From contig NZ_JAVAMO010000001.1 of assembly GCF_030758345.1 (NCBI RefSeq), positions 682,001-746,000 of the forward strand: a stretch of 64,000 nucleotides of DNA. The letters are read 5' to 3'. The notes under the pieces were generated by a model. The model saw only the letters and a program-made list of their open reading frames with translations, searched no databases and had not been told where the DNA came from. This document shows, in pieces, positions 1 through 8,665 of this stretch; position 1 is the first letter of the stretch; each line of letters starts with the position of its first letter. The translations under genes were made by a program, and so were the position numbers. This DNA comes from Ruegeria discodermiae. GTDB lineage: Bacteria > Pseudomonadota > Alphaproteobacteria > Rhodobacterales > Rhodobacteraceae.

Positions 1-42
1 GACGAGGTCGAACGGCTCGACCGGGATGACGCGCGATACCAT
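1..42 (-). CDS. zwf: Glucose-6-phosphate 1-dehydrogenase, N-terminal 14 codons only
   Basis: The leftward ATG at 42 opens a frame that runs off the window edge. The 14 visible residues, MVSRVIPVEPFDLV, resemble the start of Rhodobacteraceae glucose-6-phosphate dehydrogenase just before its NADP-binding glycine motif. That enzyme feeds the pentose-phosphate and Entner-Doudoroff pathways. The gene is divergent from the radical SAM gene at 214, with 171 nt between the two starts for both promoters. The identification rests on very few residues, so it is tentative. Confidence 0.5.
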   Translation of the reverse strand, partial: MVSRVIPVEPFDLV

Positions 43-213
43 GGCCTGTCCTTAATCCGTCGCTGTGGCAAAGTCCAATGTTAGCGCCAACAATATTCAT
101 CCAAGACGACATTTCTCTAACAATCACAAACCTGTCACCTGATGGGGCGTTTCGTTCCCTCGCCCCCATCTTTGGGATACACAGCTTTCAACTCACCACT
201 CCGGAAGACAATC

Positions 214-1167
214 ATGAAAGACCTTGAGCAGCCAACCGCGAATGCGGGCAAGTTTCAGAACAGGCACGTGACCGCTGACGGATCGAACCGTGCCAGCGTC
301 GCGCTGAGCAAGCCCGAAACGCTGTGGTTCAATACCGGAACGCTGTGCAATATCGAATGCGCAAACTGCTATATTCTCAGCAGCCCGACCAATGATGCGC
401 TGGTCTATTTCACGGCGGATGAGGTTACCTCCTATCTGGACCAGATAGAGGCGCGCGGCTGGCCGATCCGCGAGATCGGCTTCACCGGGGGTGAGCCCTT
501 CATGAACCCGCAGATGATCGATATGGCCAGGGCCTGTCTTTCGCGCGGCTATGAGGTGCTGATTCTCACCAACGCCATGCGTCCGATGATGCGCAAATCC
601 ATGCGCGCCGGGCTGCTGGAGTTGCGTGATGACTATCGGGACAAGCTGACGCTGCGCATCTCGGTAGATCATTACCGCCCCGAATTGCATGACGAGGAGC
701 GCAGCGCAGGCAGCTTCGAAAAAACCCTCGAAGGCATGCGCTGGCTGCGTGACAACGGGTTCCGCATGGCGGTGGCCGGGCGCACCGTCTGGGGCGACAG
801 TGACGCCGAAAGCCGGGCGGGATATGCCGCGTTTTATGAACGCAATGGCTTTGACATCGACGCCGGTGATCCCGGCCAGACCGTGCTCTTCCCGGAAATG
901 GATGAAACGGCGGAAGTGCCAGAGATTACAACCGCTTGCTGGGGCATCCTGAACAAGTCACCGACGGATGTGATGTGCGCCAGCTCGCGCATGGTGGTCA
1001 AGCGCAAAGGCGCGCCGTCGCCCACGGTTCTGGCTTGCACGTTGCTGCCCTATTCGCCCGAATTCGAACTGGGCGAAACCCTGGAAGAGGCTGAGCGCGA
1101 CGTGCATCTCAACCACCCCCATTGCGCCAAATTCTGCGTGTTGGGTGGGGCAAGCTGTTCCGCCTGA
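214..1167 (+). CDS. Radical SAM protein with Cys-rich C-terminus
   Basis: A 317-residue protein with the CX3CX2C motif that binds the S-adenosylmethionine-cleaving 4Fe-4S cluster (C45, C49, C52), followed by the GGEP motif of radical SAM barrels. Six more cysteines lie in the last 76 residues (C242, C255, C275, C304, C308, C315), an arrangement like a SPASM/Twitch domain that would hold an auxiliary cluster. I chose ATG 214 because GGAAG lies 6 nt upstream; a longer reading from ATG 142 has no good ribosome site and adds a low-complexity leader. The substrate is unknown. Its neighbours (zwf and a caspase-like gene) do not suggest a pathway, and no small peptide precursor gene is visible beside it. 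Confidence 0.85.
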   Translation: MKDLEQPTANAGKFQNRHVTADGSNRASVALSKPETLWFNTGTLCNIECANCYILSSPTNDALVYFTADEVTSYLDQIEARGWPIREIGFTGGEPFMNPQMIDMARACLSRGYEVLILTNAMRPMMRKSMRAGLLELRDDYRDKLTLRISVDHYRPELHDEERSAGSFEKTLEGMRWLRDNGFRMAVAGRTVWGDSDAESRAGYAAFYERNGFDIDAGDPGQTVLFPEMDETAEVPEITTACWGILNKSPTDVMCASSRMVVKRKGAPSPTVLACTLLPYSPEFELGETLEEAERDVHLNHPHCAKFCVLGGASCSA

Positions 1168-1279
1168 GCCGCAGAAAATCCAGATTGTGATAAAATTCAC
1201 TGATCGCGCTGACGCGGGATTCGTATAGTGCAAGGCAGGTCCGCTGTATTTCGGGTCTGCCATACACAAGGAATTCGTC

Positions 1280-2863
1280 ATGCGCTTTGTTCTGATACTG
1301 CTGTTCAGCCTGCTGCCGTCCAGCCTGTTGGCGGCGAACCGACTGGCTCTGGTCATTGGCAATGACGACTATGCCGATGTGCCGGTGCTGGAGAAAGCCG
1401 GTGCCGATGCGCGCGCCGTTGGTGAAAAGCTGCGCGAGCTGGGCTTTGACACGGTCGAAGCCATCGATCAGGACCGGCGCGGCATGAACCAGCGCATCTC
1501 GGAATTCACCTCGAAACTGCAGCCCGGAGACACCGCCTTTGTGTTCTACGCAGGCCATGGCGTTGAAATCGATGGCGAGAATTACCTGCTGCCCACCGAT
1601 ATCGTGGCCCCCTCCAGCGGCGAGAGCGACTTTGTGAAATCGGAATCCATCGCCCTGTCGGACCTGCTGGATCGGGTGCGTCAGACCGGCGCGCGCACGG
1701 CCATCGCCATCATCGATGCCTGCCGCGACAACCCGTTTGAAACCGTGCAGGGCCGCAGCATTGGCGGCACGCGCGGTCTGGGCCGGATCACCGCGCCCCA
1801 GGGCACCTTTGTGATCTTCTCGGCCGGTGCGGGTCAGATGGCGCTGGACCGGCTGCATGACGGGGACGAGGCGCAGAATTCGGTCTTCACCCGCGCCCTG
1901 TTGCCCAGGCTGTCGAAACCGGGTCTGGAGCTGCGCGCGCTGGTCTCGGACCTGCGGCTTGAGGTGCGCGATCTGGCCAGCACCGTGCAGCATCGCCAGG
2001 TGCCCGCCTATTATGACGAGTTGCTGGGCAAGTTCTATTTCACCCCCGCAGCGGCGGCGGCGACCCCGGTGGCAGAGGCCCTGCCCTCGGCATCACCCGA
2101 AGCCTCCGACGACATGCGCGCCGATCTGGCGCTGGCCCGCTCGGTTGGCACCGTGACCGCGCTGGACAGTTTCCTGGAGCGCTATGAGGATCGCTCAGAA
2201 GATTACAGCTATACCGTTGCTCTGCAGTTGCGTCAGTCGCTTGCGCAGGCCGACACCGCGCCCGTGTCACGTCAGACGGAAACGGAAACCGTCGAAGTGG
2301 CCGCCGCCCCAGTTGTGGCCGATCAGCGTAACGTCATGCGCGACACGCAGGTTGCGCTGAACGCGCTGGGATGCAGTGCCGGGGGCGCTGACGGCGTTGC
2401 CGGGCCGCGCACCAAACGGGCATTCAGCGCCTATCTGCGCGACAGCGGCTCGAATCTGGGTTCAGATGATCTGGGAACGACCCATGCGCTGGAAGAGTTG
2501 CAGGGCCATAGCGGCACGATCTGCAAGGTCGCGGTTGCGCCCAAAGCTGCTCCGGCGCCCAAGACCACAACGTTGAGCATGGCCGGAACCTGGAACTTCA
2601 AAGCGACCTGCGCCCTCGTGGTCAAAGTGACGGGTCAGGTGCGATATACGCGTGCCGGGGGCAACAAATATAATGGCAATTTGACGGATTCACTGGGTCA
2701 AAAAGCCAATACCGTGATCTTTCTGAATGAAAACCAGCTTTCGGGGACCGATTATTTCCCCGGTATCACGGTCACATGGCGCGGTCGGCTTGCGCCGGAT
2801 GGCAACAGCTTTACCGCCAACGGCTCCACCGGGTGTGCCGTTTATGCCTGGCGGGTCGGTTAA
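1280..2863 (+). CDS. Exported caspase-like (peptidase C14) protein with peptidoglycan-binding-like domain
   Basis: A 527-residue protein. Residues 1-19 form a Sec signal peptide. The caspase-type p20 domain covers about 20-250, with the catalytic dyad His93 (YAGHG) and Cys148 (DACRDNPF). After an Ala/Pro linker, residues 350-415 resemble a peptidoglycan_binding_1-like repeat (DGVAGPRTKRAF). A last module of about 90 residues (434-527) is beta-rich and contains Cys444 and Cys519, which could form a disulphide in the periplasm. Bacterial caspase homologs of this layout are common in alphaproteobacteria, but their substrates are mostly unknown. AAGGA lies 6 nt before the ATG. A TATAGT hexamer at 1224-1229 may be its -10 element, but no good -35 is present. 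It is monocistronic and convergent with usg. Confidence 0.85.
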   Translation: MRFVLILLFSLLPSSLLAANRLALVIGNDDYADVPVLEKAGADARAVGEKLRELGFDTVEAIDQDRRGMNQRISEFTSKLQPGDTAFVFYAGHGVEIDGENYLLPTDIVAPSSGESDFVKSESIALSDLLDRVRQTGARTAIAIIDACRDNPFETVQGRSIGGTRGLGRITAPQGTFVIFSAGAGQMALDRLHDGDEAQNSVFTRALLPRLSKPGLELRALVSDLRLEVRDLASTVQHRQVPAYYDELLGKFYFTPAAAAATPVAEALPSASPEASDDMRADLALARSVGTVTALDSFLERYEDRSEDYSYTVALQLRQSLAQADTAPVSRQTETETVEVAAAPVVADQRNVMRDTQVALNALGCSAGGADGVAGPRTKRAFSAYLRDSGSNLGSDDLGTTHALEELQGHSGTICKVAVAPKAAPAPKTTTLSMAGTWNFKATCALVVKVTGQVRYTRAGGNKYNGNLTDSLGQKANTVIFLNENQLSGTDYFPGITVTWRGRLAPDGNSFTANGSTGCAVYAWRVG

Positions 2864-2872
2864 TCCTGCCCG

Positions 2873-3142
2873 TCAGTTAAGGTAAAATTCCCCCTTCACA
2901 TTCCGCCATTCCCCCGGCGAAATCATCTTGCGATGCGTGAAGCGCACCGAATGCAGCGGGCCTTCGATCTCGCGCTGCCAGAATTCCACGAATTCAAAGA
3001 GCTTCGGGTGATCCGGTGCCAGATCGTAATCCTGCCAGATAAATGTATTCAGAACATGGATATAATCAGGCATGTGGTAGAAGAATTCCGCCGTGGTCAG
3101 CCCGTACCCCTTAAGCATCAACTCTGTTTCAGTTTTCTCCAT
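2873..3142 (-). CDS. usg: Usg family protein
   Basis: An 89-residue soluble protein matching the alphaproteobacterial Usg family. Recognisable stretches are GYGLTTAEFFYHMPD, LNTFIWQDYDLAPD and the C-terminal GEWRN. The family was named for a gene upstream of trpFBA in Caulobacter, but there are no trp genes here, so that context gives no function. The start is well supported: GGAGG lies 6 nt upstream of ATG 3142. It is divergent from gyrA, with 193 nt between the starts, and only 9 nt separate its stop from the convergent caspase-like gene. Confidence 0.85.
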   Translation of the reverse strand: MEKTETELMLKGYGLTTAEFFYHMPDYIHVLNTFIWQDYDLAPDHPKLFEFVEFWQREIEGPLHSVRFTHRKMISPGEWRNVKGEFYLN

Positions 3143-3261
3143 CTATGACCTCCAGTTTGTGCTGTGGTCCCCCTATGGTAGCACGAAAAAGGTTAATCCT
3201 TCTGGAAAACAATATGTTAACGTAACGTGAACTGCGGTTTTTCGATCACAAATCACACCGC

Positions 3262-3291
3262 TTGCACCCCATATGTGCAGTCTGATAAGAT
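3262..3291 (+). promoter_or_regulatory. Candidate sigma70-type promoter of gyrA
   Basis: TTGCAC (3262-3267) and TAAGAT (3286-3291) are separated by 18 nt. They lie 44 nt upstream of the chosen gyrA start, in the divergent usg-gyrA intergenic region. Inferred from the hexamers only. Confidence 0.45.
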
Positions 3292-3335
3292 ACACCCACA
3301 AGATATAGACCCAGAATGAAGATCGGGCAGACCAC

Positions 3336-6062
3336 TTGAGCGATACGCCAGAAACTCCTGAAAACATGGATGAAACCCCGCCTGAACGCCCAGTCTATGA
3401 CGGGCCGACGGTCTCCATCGAATCCGAGATGCGCACATCTTATCTCGATTACGCGATGAGCGTGATCGTCAGCCGTGCCATCCCCGACCTGCGTGACGGG
3501 TTAAAACCGGTGCATCGGCGCATCCTTTATGCGATGCACGAGACCGGAAATACCCATGACAAGGCCTATCGCAAATCGGCCCGTCCGGTGGGGGATGTGA
3601 TGGGTAAGTACCACCCGCATGGCGACAGCGCGATCTATGACGCGCTGGTGCGGATGGCTCAGGATTTCTCGATGTCGCTGCCGCTGCTCGATGGTCAGGG
3701 CAACTTTGGCTCGATGGATGGCGATAACCCGGCAGCGATGCGGTATACCGAAGTGCGGATGGACAAGCCTGCCGCCGCCCTGCTGGCCGATATCGAAAAA
3801 GAGACGGTCGACTTTCAGGACAATTATGACGGCAAGGACAAGGAACCGACCGTCCTGCCGGCGCGCTATCCGAACATGCTGGTCAATGGCGCGGGTGGTA
3901 TCGCCGTGGGCATGGCGACCAACATCCCGCCGCATAATCTGGGCGAAGTGGTAGATGCCACATTGGCGCTGATCGACGATCCGGACCTGACCAGCGAGCA
4001 GCTGATCCAATTCGTCCCCGGCCCCGATTTCCCCACCGGGGGCGTGATGCTGGGCCGATCCGGTGCGCGCAAGGCTTATCTGGAAGGGCGCGGCAGCGTC
4101 ATCATCCGCGCTAAGACCCGCGTCGAGGAATTGCGCAAGGATCGCTACGCCATCGTTGTGGATGAGATCCCCTATCAGGTGAACAAGGCCTCGATGATCG
4201 AAAAGATCGCCGAGCAGGTGCGCGAGAAACGTATCGAAGGCGTGAGCCATGTGCAGGACGAATCCGACCGCAACGGCGTGCGCGTCGTGGTCGAGCTGAA
4301 GCGCGATGCAACGCCCGAAGTGGTGCTGAACCAGCTTTATCGCTTCTCACCGATGCAGACCTCGTTCGGCTGCAACATGCTGGCACTGAATGGCGGTCGC
4401 CCCGAGCAACTGACCCTGCGCCGGTTCCTGACCAGCTTCATCGACTTCCGCGAGGATGTCGTCGCACGGCGCACCGCCTACGATCTGCGCAAGGCACGTG
4501 AGCGCAGCCATATCCTGTGTGGTCTCGCGGTTGCGGTTTCGAATGTCGATGAGATCGTGGCAACCATCCGTGCCTCCGCTGATGCGGCAGAGGCGCGCGA
4601 GAAGCTGATGACCCGCCGCTGGCCCGCCGCCGATATCGCAGGCTACATCCAGCTGATCGACGATCCGACCCATAAAATGAATGAGGACGGAACCTATAAT
4701 CTTAGTGAAACGCAGGCCCGTGCGATCCTGGAACTGCGTCTGCAGCGCCTGACCCAGATCGGGGTCAAAGAGGTCACCGACGAACTTGAAGAACTGGCCG
4801 GTAAGATCAAGGAATACCTGGAAATTCTCAGCTCGCGCGAGCGGATCATGAGCATCATCGCAAATGAGCTGCGTGAGGTGAAAGAGAACTTCGCCGTTCC
4901 GCGCCGCACCGAGATCGTCGACTGGTCCGGCGACATGGAAGACGAGGACCTGATCGAGCGCGAGGATATGGTCGTGACCGTCACAAGCGGTGGCTATATC
5001 AAGCGCACCCCGCTGGCCGATTTCCGGTCGCAGAAACGCGGCGGCAAAGGTCTGAGCGGCATGCAGACCAAGGAAGAGGACGTGGTCACCACTCTCTTCG
5101 TTGCAAACACGCATACGCAGCTTCTGTTCTTCACCACCGACGGCATGGTCTACAAGCTCAAGACCTGGCGCCTGCCGCAATCGGGGCGCACTGGCAAGGG
5201 CAAGGCCATCGTCAACATCCTGCCGATCCCGCCCGGTGTGTCGATCGCCGCGATCATGCCGGTAGATGTACCCGATGACGAATGGGAAAACCTGCAGGTG
5301 GTCTTTGCCACCAGCGCCGGTGACGTGCGGCGCAACCGGCTGTCCGATTTCACCAATGTCCGTCGCAACGGCAAGATCGCTATGAAGCTGCCTGAGGGCG
5401 TGCAACTGGTGAATGCCCGCATCTCCTCGGATGAGGATGATGTGATGCTGGTGACCAATTCCGGCCGCGCCATCCGCTTCCGCACCACCGATGTGCGCGT
5501 GTTCAATTCGCGCGAGTCGACCGGGGTGCGGGGCATCAAGCTCAGCAATGGCGACCGGGTCGTGTCGATGTCGGTGATCCGCCATTTCGAGGCCAGCCCT
5601 GAGGATCGTGCTGCCTATCTGAAGATGCGGCGCGCCGTTGCGGGCCTGACCGATGAGGACAATGGCGAAGAGGACGGCGTGGCCGCCAGCAGCGATTTCA
5701 GCCAGGAGAAATATGCCGAGATGTCGGCCTCCGAAATGCTGATCCTGACCATCACCTCCGGCGGCTCCGGCAAGCTGAGTTCCAGCCACGATTATCCCGT
5801 CCGCGGACGCGGTGGTATGGGCGTGGCCGCCATGGACAGGGCGATGCGCGGTGGTGATCTGGTGGCCTCCTTCCCGGTGGATCTGGACGATCAGATCATG
5901 CTGGCCACCTCTAGGGGCCAGTCGATCCGGGTGCCGGTCGATGGCATTTCCTTCCGCTCACGCTCGGCTGGCGGGGTGAAGGTGTTCAACACCGGCAAGG
6001 ATGAAGAGGTCGTCAGCGTCGCCTGGATCGCCGAGCAGGCCGAGGACGAGGCCGAAGAGTAA
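3336..6062 (+). CDS. gyrA: DNA gyrase subunit A
   Basis: The 908-residue breakage-and-rejoining subunit of the type IIA topoisomerase that introduces negative supercoils with GyrB. The catalytic tyrosine is Y137 in AAMRYTE. The quinolone-resistance region reads GDSAIYDAL, with Ser98 and Asp102 at the two positions that most often mutate, so it looks wild type. The C-terminal beta-pinwheel domain contains QKRGGKG near residue 565, the GyrA-box that separates GyrA from ParC. An acidic tail ends the protein. The start is taken as TTG 3336 because the following residues (SDTPETPEN) resemble other roseobacter GyrA N-termini; ATG 3366 is the alternative. A hairpin follows the stop. Confidence 0.95.
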   Translation: MSDTPETPENMDETPPERPVYDGPTVSIESEMRTSYLDYAMSVIVSRAIPDLRDGLKPVHRRILYAMHETGNTHDKAYRKSARPVGDVMGKYHPHGDSAIYDALVRMAQDFSMSLPLLDGQGNFGSMDGDNPAAMRYTEVRMDKPAAALLADIEKETVDFQDNYDGKDKEPTVLPARYPNMLVNGAGGIAVGMATNIPPHNLGEVVDATLALIDDPDLTSEQLIQFVPGPDFPTGGVMLGRSGARKAYLEGRGSVIIRAKTRVEELRKDRYAIVVDEIPYQVNKASMIEKIAEQVREKRIEGVSHVQDESDRNGVRVVVELKRDATPEVVLNQLYRFSPMQTSFGCNMLALNGGRPEQLTLRRFLTSFIDFREDVVARRTAYDLRKARERSHILCGLAVAVSNVDEIVATIRASADAAEAREKLMTRRWPAADIAGYIQLIDDPTHKMNEDGTYNLSETQARAILELRLQRLTQIGVKEVTDELEELAGKIKEYLEILSSRERIMSIIANELREVKENFAVPRRTEIVDWSGDMEDEDLIEREDMVVTVTSGGYIKRTPLADFRSQKRGGKGLSGMQTKEEDVVTTLFVANTHTQLLFFTTDGMVYKLKTWRLPQSGRTGKGKAIVNILPIPPGVSIAAIMPVDVPDDEWENLQVVFATSAGDVRRNRLSDFTNVRRNGKIAMKLPEGVQLVNARISSDEDDVMLVTNSGRAIRFRTTDVRVFNSRESTGVRGIKLSNGDRVVSMSVIRHFEASPEDRAAYLKMRRAVAGLTDEDNGEEDGVAASSDFSQEKYAEMSASEMLILTITSGGSGKLSSSHDYPVRGRGGMGVAAMDRAMRGGDLVASFPVDLDDQIMLATSRGQSIRVPVDGISFRSRSAGGVKVFNTGKDEEVVSVAWIAEQAEDEAEE

Positions 6063-6068
6063 AGCGAG

Positions 6069-6091
6069 GGGCGCTCCGACCGGGGCGCCCT
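6069..6091 (+). terminator. Probable gyrA terminator
   Basis: GGGCGC (6069-6074) pairs with GCGCCC (6085-6090) across a 10-nt loop and is followed by TTT. It lies 6 nt after the gyrA stop, between convergent genes. Confidence 0.5.
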
Positions 6092-6115
6092 TTCCACATG
6101 CCCAGCCGCGCCGGG

Positions 6116-6643
6116 CTATTGCACTGCAGCTAGAAACACGTTCACCTCTGCTGACAGAGCGTCCCAATCCGTGAACACATGCTCGCCGGATTCTGGGTCA
6201 ACATCCTGATCACGCAAAACCACATGCCGGATGACCTGCATCGCGAAATAATCGTAGCGCGTGGTGCGAACCGCCCCTGCAACCAGCGCCTCGGCGTCGG
6301 GGTCCAGACCGGTGCGCATCTTCATCTCGATCACATACTCCCAGGCCTCCTCGACCCCTTCGGGAAAGGCCGCGTTCAGGCTGACCGACAGCAACAGCGT
6401 CTTGACCGCGCGCAGCTCTGCCTGCCGGGCGCTCAGCAATGCTTCGAAACTCTGTGGATGCCGCCGTTGATGCACTGGCGCCGCCAATATCACCGCATCC
6501 GCCTTGTCGAGCGGGATGTCCGTGCCCTCGCCCGTGTCGAAAATGGCTGCGTCATGACCCAGTGAGGCAACCGCCTGTTCGACATAGCGGGCAATCTTGC
6601 GCGTCTGCCCTTCGACACTGGCATAAAGGATCAGGACATTCAT
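6116..6643 (-). CDS. HemG-like flavodoxin-domain protein (menaquinone-dependent protoporphyrinogen IX dehydrogenase family)
   Basis: A 175-residue flavodoxin-fold protein. The FMN phosphate-binding loop is ASVEGQTRKIA near the N-terminus. Several landmarks line up with E. coli HemG, including AGAVRTTRYDYF and the C-terminal FTDWDAL, and the length matches (HemG has 181). HemG oxidises protoporphyrinogen IX in haem synthesis and passes electrons to quinones. Rhodobacteraceae usually rely on HemJ for this step, so the protein could be a second enzyme or an FMN oxidoreductase with another substrate. It stands alone, convergent with gyrA and divergent from the AEC permease. Confidence 0.7.
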   Translation of the reverse strand: MNVLILYASVEGQTRKIARYVEQAVASLGHDAAIFDTGEGTDIPLDKADAVILAAPVHQRRHPQSFEALLSARQAELRAVKTLLLSVSLNAAFPEGVEEAWEYVIEMKMRTGLDPDAEALVAGAVRTTRYDYFAMQVIRHVVLRDQDVDPESGEHVFTDWDALSAEVNVFLAAVQ

Positions 6644-6898
6644 CTGGGTCTCCCATTCATTCCGTCGGCGTCATCGGTGCTGGTACAGAGCGCCATAGCG
6701 TTGCCGACAGAGGCCCGGTTAGAGGCACCGTTGCCCGGCGTCGTTGTTCTGGATCAATGCAAGATGCGTTTCGCGGCATCGACCGCGCTTTTGCAAGCCA
6801 CCCAAGGCTCTTGCCGCCATCGCGGAATTGGCTCAGGTTGCCCGTGACCTTTTTGCTTTCAGGCATGGGGGCACCGCTGACAGGAAAGGTAGGAAATT

Positions 6899-7786
6899 TT
6901 GGAGCAGCTTTTTCTGCATGTCCTGAACGTGGTGCTGCCGGTGATGATCTGCGCCGGGATCGGCTGGTGGCTGGCGATCATCAAAGCCCCGTTCGACAAC
7001 AAGGTCATTGGCGGGATCGTGAGCAAGGTGGGTTATCCGACCCTGATCCTTTCACATCTTTCGACCACCAAGATCGCGGTGAGCTCCTTTCTCGACATGC
7101 TGGCGGCGGCATCGCTTGTGGTCGCGGGATTTGGCATCCTGGGCTTTGTCGCGCTCAAGGCCATGCGCCTGCCGGTGCGCGCGTTTCTGACGCCGCTGAT
7201 GCATTCCAATGTTGGCAATATCGGCCTGCCGATTGCGCTGCTGGCCTTCGGGGATGCGGGCATGGCCTATACGATGGCCTTCGTGGTGGTGGTTCTGGTC
7301 AGCGTCTTTACCATCGGCATGTGGATTCCCGCCGGGACGTTTTCGCTGAAAAACCTGCTGACCTCGCCCATCATCTATGCCGTGATCCTCTCGCTGGGGC
7401 TGATGGCGACGGGCCAGTCCCTGCCCACCCCGATCGAGAAATCCTTCGACATTCTGGGGGGGCTGTCGATTCCACTGATGCTGCTGACGCTGGGCCATAC
7501 ATTGGCGACGCTCAAGGTCGGCGCGCTCTGGCGGTCAGGTGTTCTGACCCTGCTGCATCTGATCATGGCGGTGGCCATCGCCAGCGTTCTGGTGCCGGTC
7601 TTTGGGTTCACCGGGGTCGAACGCGGGGCCTTCATGCTGTGCTGCCTGATGCCGTCCTCGGTCGCGACCTATCTCTTCATCGACCAGCATGTGCCGGACT
7701 ACGCACCCGAGGTGGCTGGCTTCATCCTAGTATCAACGCTGGCCACCATCCTGGTGCTGCCGCTTGCGCTGACCTATTGGATTTGA
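6899..7786 (+). CDS. AEC (auxin efflux carrier) family permease
   Basis: A 295-residue inner-membrane protein with about ten hydrophobic segments split into two five-helix halves, as in the AEC/bile-acid-transporter fold. The conserved SNVGNIGLPI motif in the first half is typical. Family members export or import small carboxylates such as malate or malonate, but the substrate cannot be read from the sequence. The start is TTG 6899, with AGGA 4 nt upstream; no in-frame ATG near the beginning keeps the full first helix. It is convergent with the small gene ending at 7799. Confidence 0.85.
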   Translation: MEQLFLHVLNVVLPVMICAGIGWWLAIIKAPFDNKVIGGIVSKVGYPTLILSHLSTTKIAVSSFLDMLAAASLVVAGFGILGFVALKAMRLPVRAFLTPLMHSNVGNIGLPIALLAFGDAGMAYTMAFVVVVLVSVFTIGMWIPAGTFSLKNLLTSPIIYAVILSLGLMATGQSLPTPIEKSFDILGGLSIPLMLLTLGHTLATLKVGALWRSGVLTLLHLIMAVAIASVLVPVFGFTGVERGAFMLCCLMPSSVATYLFIDQHVPDYAPEVAGFILVSTLATILVLPLALTYWI

Positions 7787-7798
7787 GCCTGGCCAGCG

Positions 7799-8149
7799 TC
7801 AGTTTTGAGGCAGTTCGGAGGGATCGCGCAGCAACTCGCCATTGGCATGGCGCCCGGAGCGAACGACAACCTTCGGCCGCCCCATCCGCGCAACAAGCTC
7901 CTGCATGCTCAGCCCGAGAAAGCGCAAGCCGCAGAGGCGCTGACCGTTCCGATCATCGATGATCGAAAACGTGCCGCCGCGGAAGGCAAGGCTGTAGTCT
8001 CTCGCCTGCATCTCATCAATCAGCGCCGTCCAGCTGGAGACGCGATTGAAGATCGGCAGAAGGATGGAGCGAAGAAGGATAGCCGTTTCACAATCCCAGA
8101 CCGCAGGTTGCGGGCCGGAAGGGTTCGGAACTGGATTTGAATGCAACAT
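7799..8149 (-). CDS. Conserved hypothetical protein, about 116 aa
   Basis: A small soluble protein without signal peptide or membrane segment. The core reads VWDCETAILLRSILLPIF, then WTALIDEMQARDYSLAFRGG, then LCGLRFLGLSMQELVARMG. It looks like a short alpha/beta domain also present as a hypothetical protein in other roseobacters. ATG 8149 is preferred over an in-frame TTG at 8164, although neither has a strong ribosome site. Neighbouring genes are transcribed convergently and give no clue. I do not recognise a named domain. Confidence 0.65.
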   Translation of the reverse strand: MLHSNPVPNPSGPQPAVWDCETAILLRSILLPIFNRVSSWTALIDEMQARDYSLAFRGGTFSIIDDRNGQRLCGLRFLGLSMQELVARMGRPKVVVRSGRHANGELLRDPSELPQN

Positions 8150-8314
8150 AACAACACCGCACAATTTTACTCATTACTACAAGGCAAGTGTGGCATAGAT
8201 CGCGCAACAATGCTTCAAAAAATGTCCGTTTCTTTGAAACTTTATGCCGCCACACGGCCCCTTACCAAACAATACTAGCAGCGCGTGGCTATTGTTTCTG
8301 TGAAAGATATCACA

Positions 8315-8428
8315 ATGCGTGTTTTTGCACATCTTAGACGGGAAGCGCTTCGCCAGACCGGAGCCGATTACCTGCGCCAGCGCGACGATTCTGTGACCGA
8401 CCCTCCCGCGCCTGCACGATTTCATTGA
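8315..8428 (+). CDS. Possible 37-codon small ORF
   Basis: ATG 8315 to TGA 8428 encodes an Arg-rich peptide beginning MRVFAHLRREALRQTGADYL, so the N-terminal half could be an amphipathic helix. An in-frame GTG at 8285 could extend it by ten codons. There is no clear ribosome-binding site, and the stop codon falls within a palindrome. It is listed only because the region is otherwise empty. I do not recognise it. Confidence 0.2.
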   Translation: MRVFAHLRREALRQTGADYLRQRDDSVTDPPAPARFH

Positions 8429-8463
8429 ATGAAATCGTCCCGGAAACTTTTGAAGTTTCCGGG
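8418..8463. repeat. Two adjacent perfect hairpins
   Basis: The first palindrome is GATTTCATT / AATGAAATC (8418-8426 and 8428-8436) around a single base. The second is an 11-bp stem, CCCGGAAACTT / AAGTTTCCGGG (8439-8449 and 8453-8463), around a 3-nt loop. Neither is followed by a T-run on either strand, so this does not look like an ordinary terminator. It resembles a short intergenic palindromic element. Confidence 0.6.
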
Positions 8464-8665
8464 GCCAGAGTCCATGCCGCTCTTTGAACCTGCTGAATGC
8501 CTCTGAGCGCCTATTTTCTCAGCAATTGGCCCAACTGCGCATAGGGAACTGGCGAAATCTTGCCGGGGCATGGCCAAGCCTCTTTTCATTCGCGCTCAGA
8601 CCACCGTAAAACCGCTTAACCCCTCGAACCGGCACTCAAGCTTCTTGCAAAACAGAACCCGCAAC

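Larger units (their letters stand above)
8150..8665. other. Long intergenic region
   Basis: About 515 bp separate the hypothetical gene from the CHAP lipoprotein gene. The left third is AT-richer than the surroundings. It contains a short rightward ORF (8315-8428, listed separately) whose stop lies inside a double hairpin at 8418-8463. The reading frame of the CHAP gene extends upstream to 8570, but the lipoprotein signal starts at 8666. I see no tRNA or other RNA gene. Confidence 0.5.

Noticed and set aside
6657-6866. A 69-codon leftward ORF between the HemG-like gene and the AEC permease
   Set aside because: No ribosome site, unusual composition, and it occupies the divergent promoter region; no recognisable domain.
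8177-8425. An 82-codon leftward ORF in the long gap
   Set aside because: Sequence rich in Cys, His and Arg without domain pattern, overlapping the palindrome; looks like chance.
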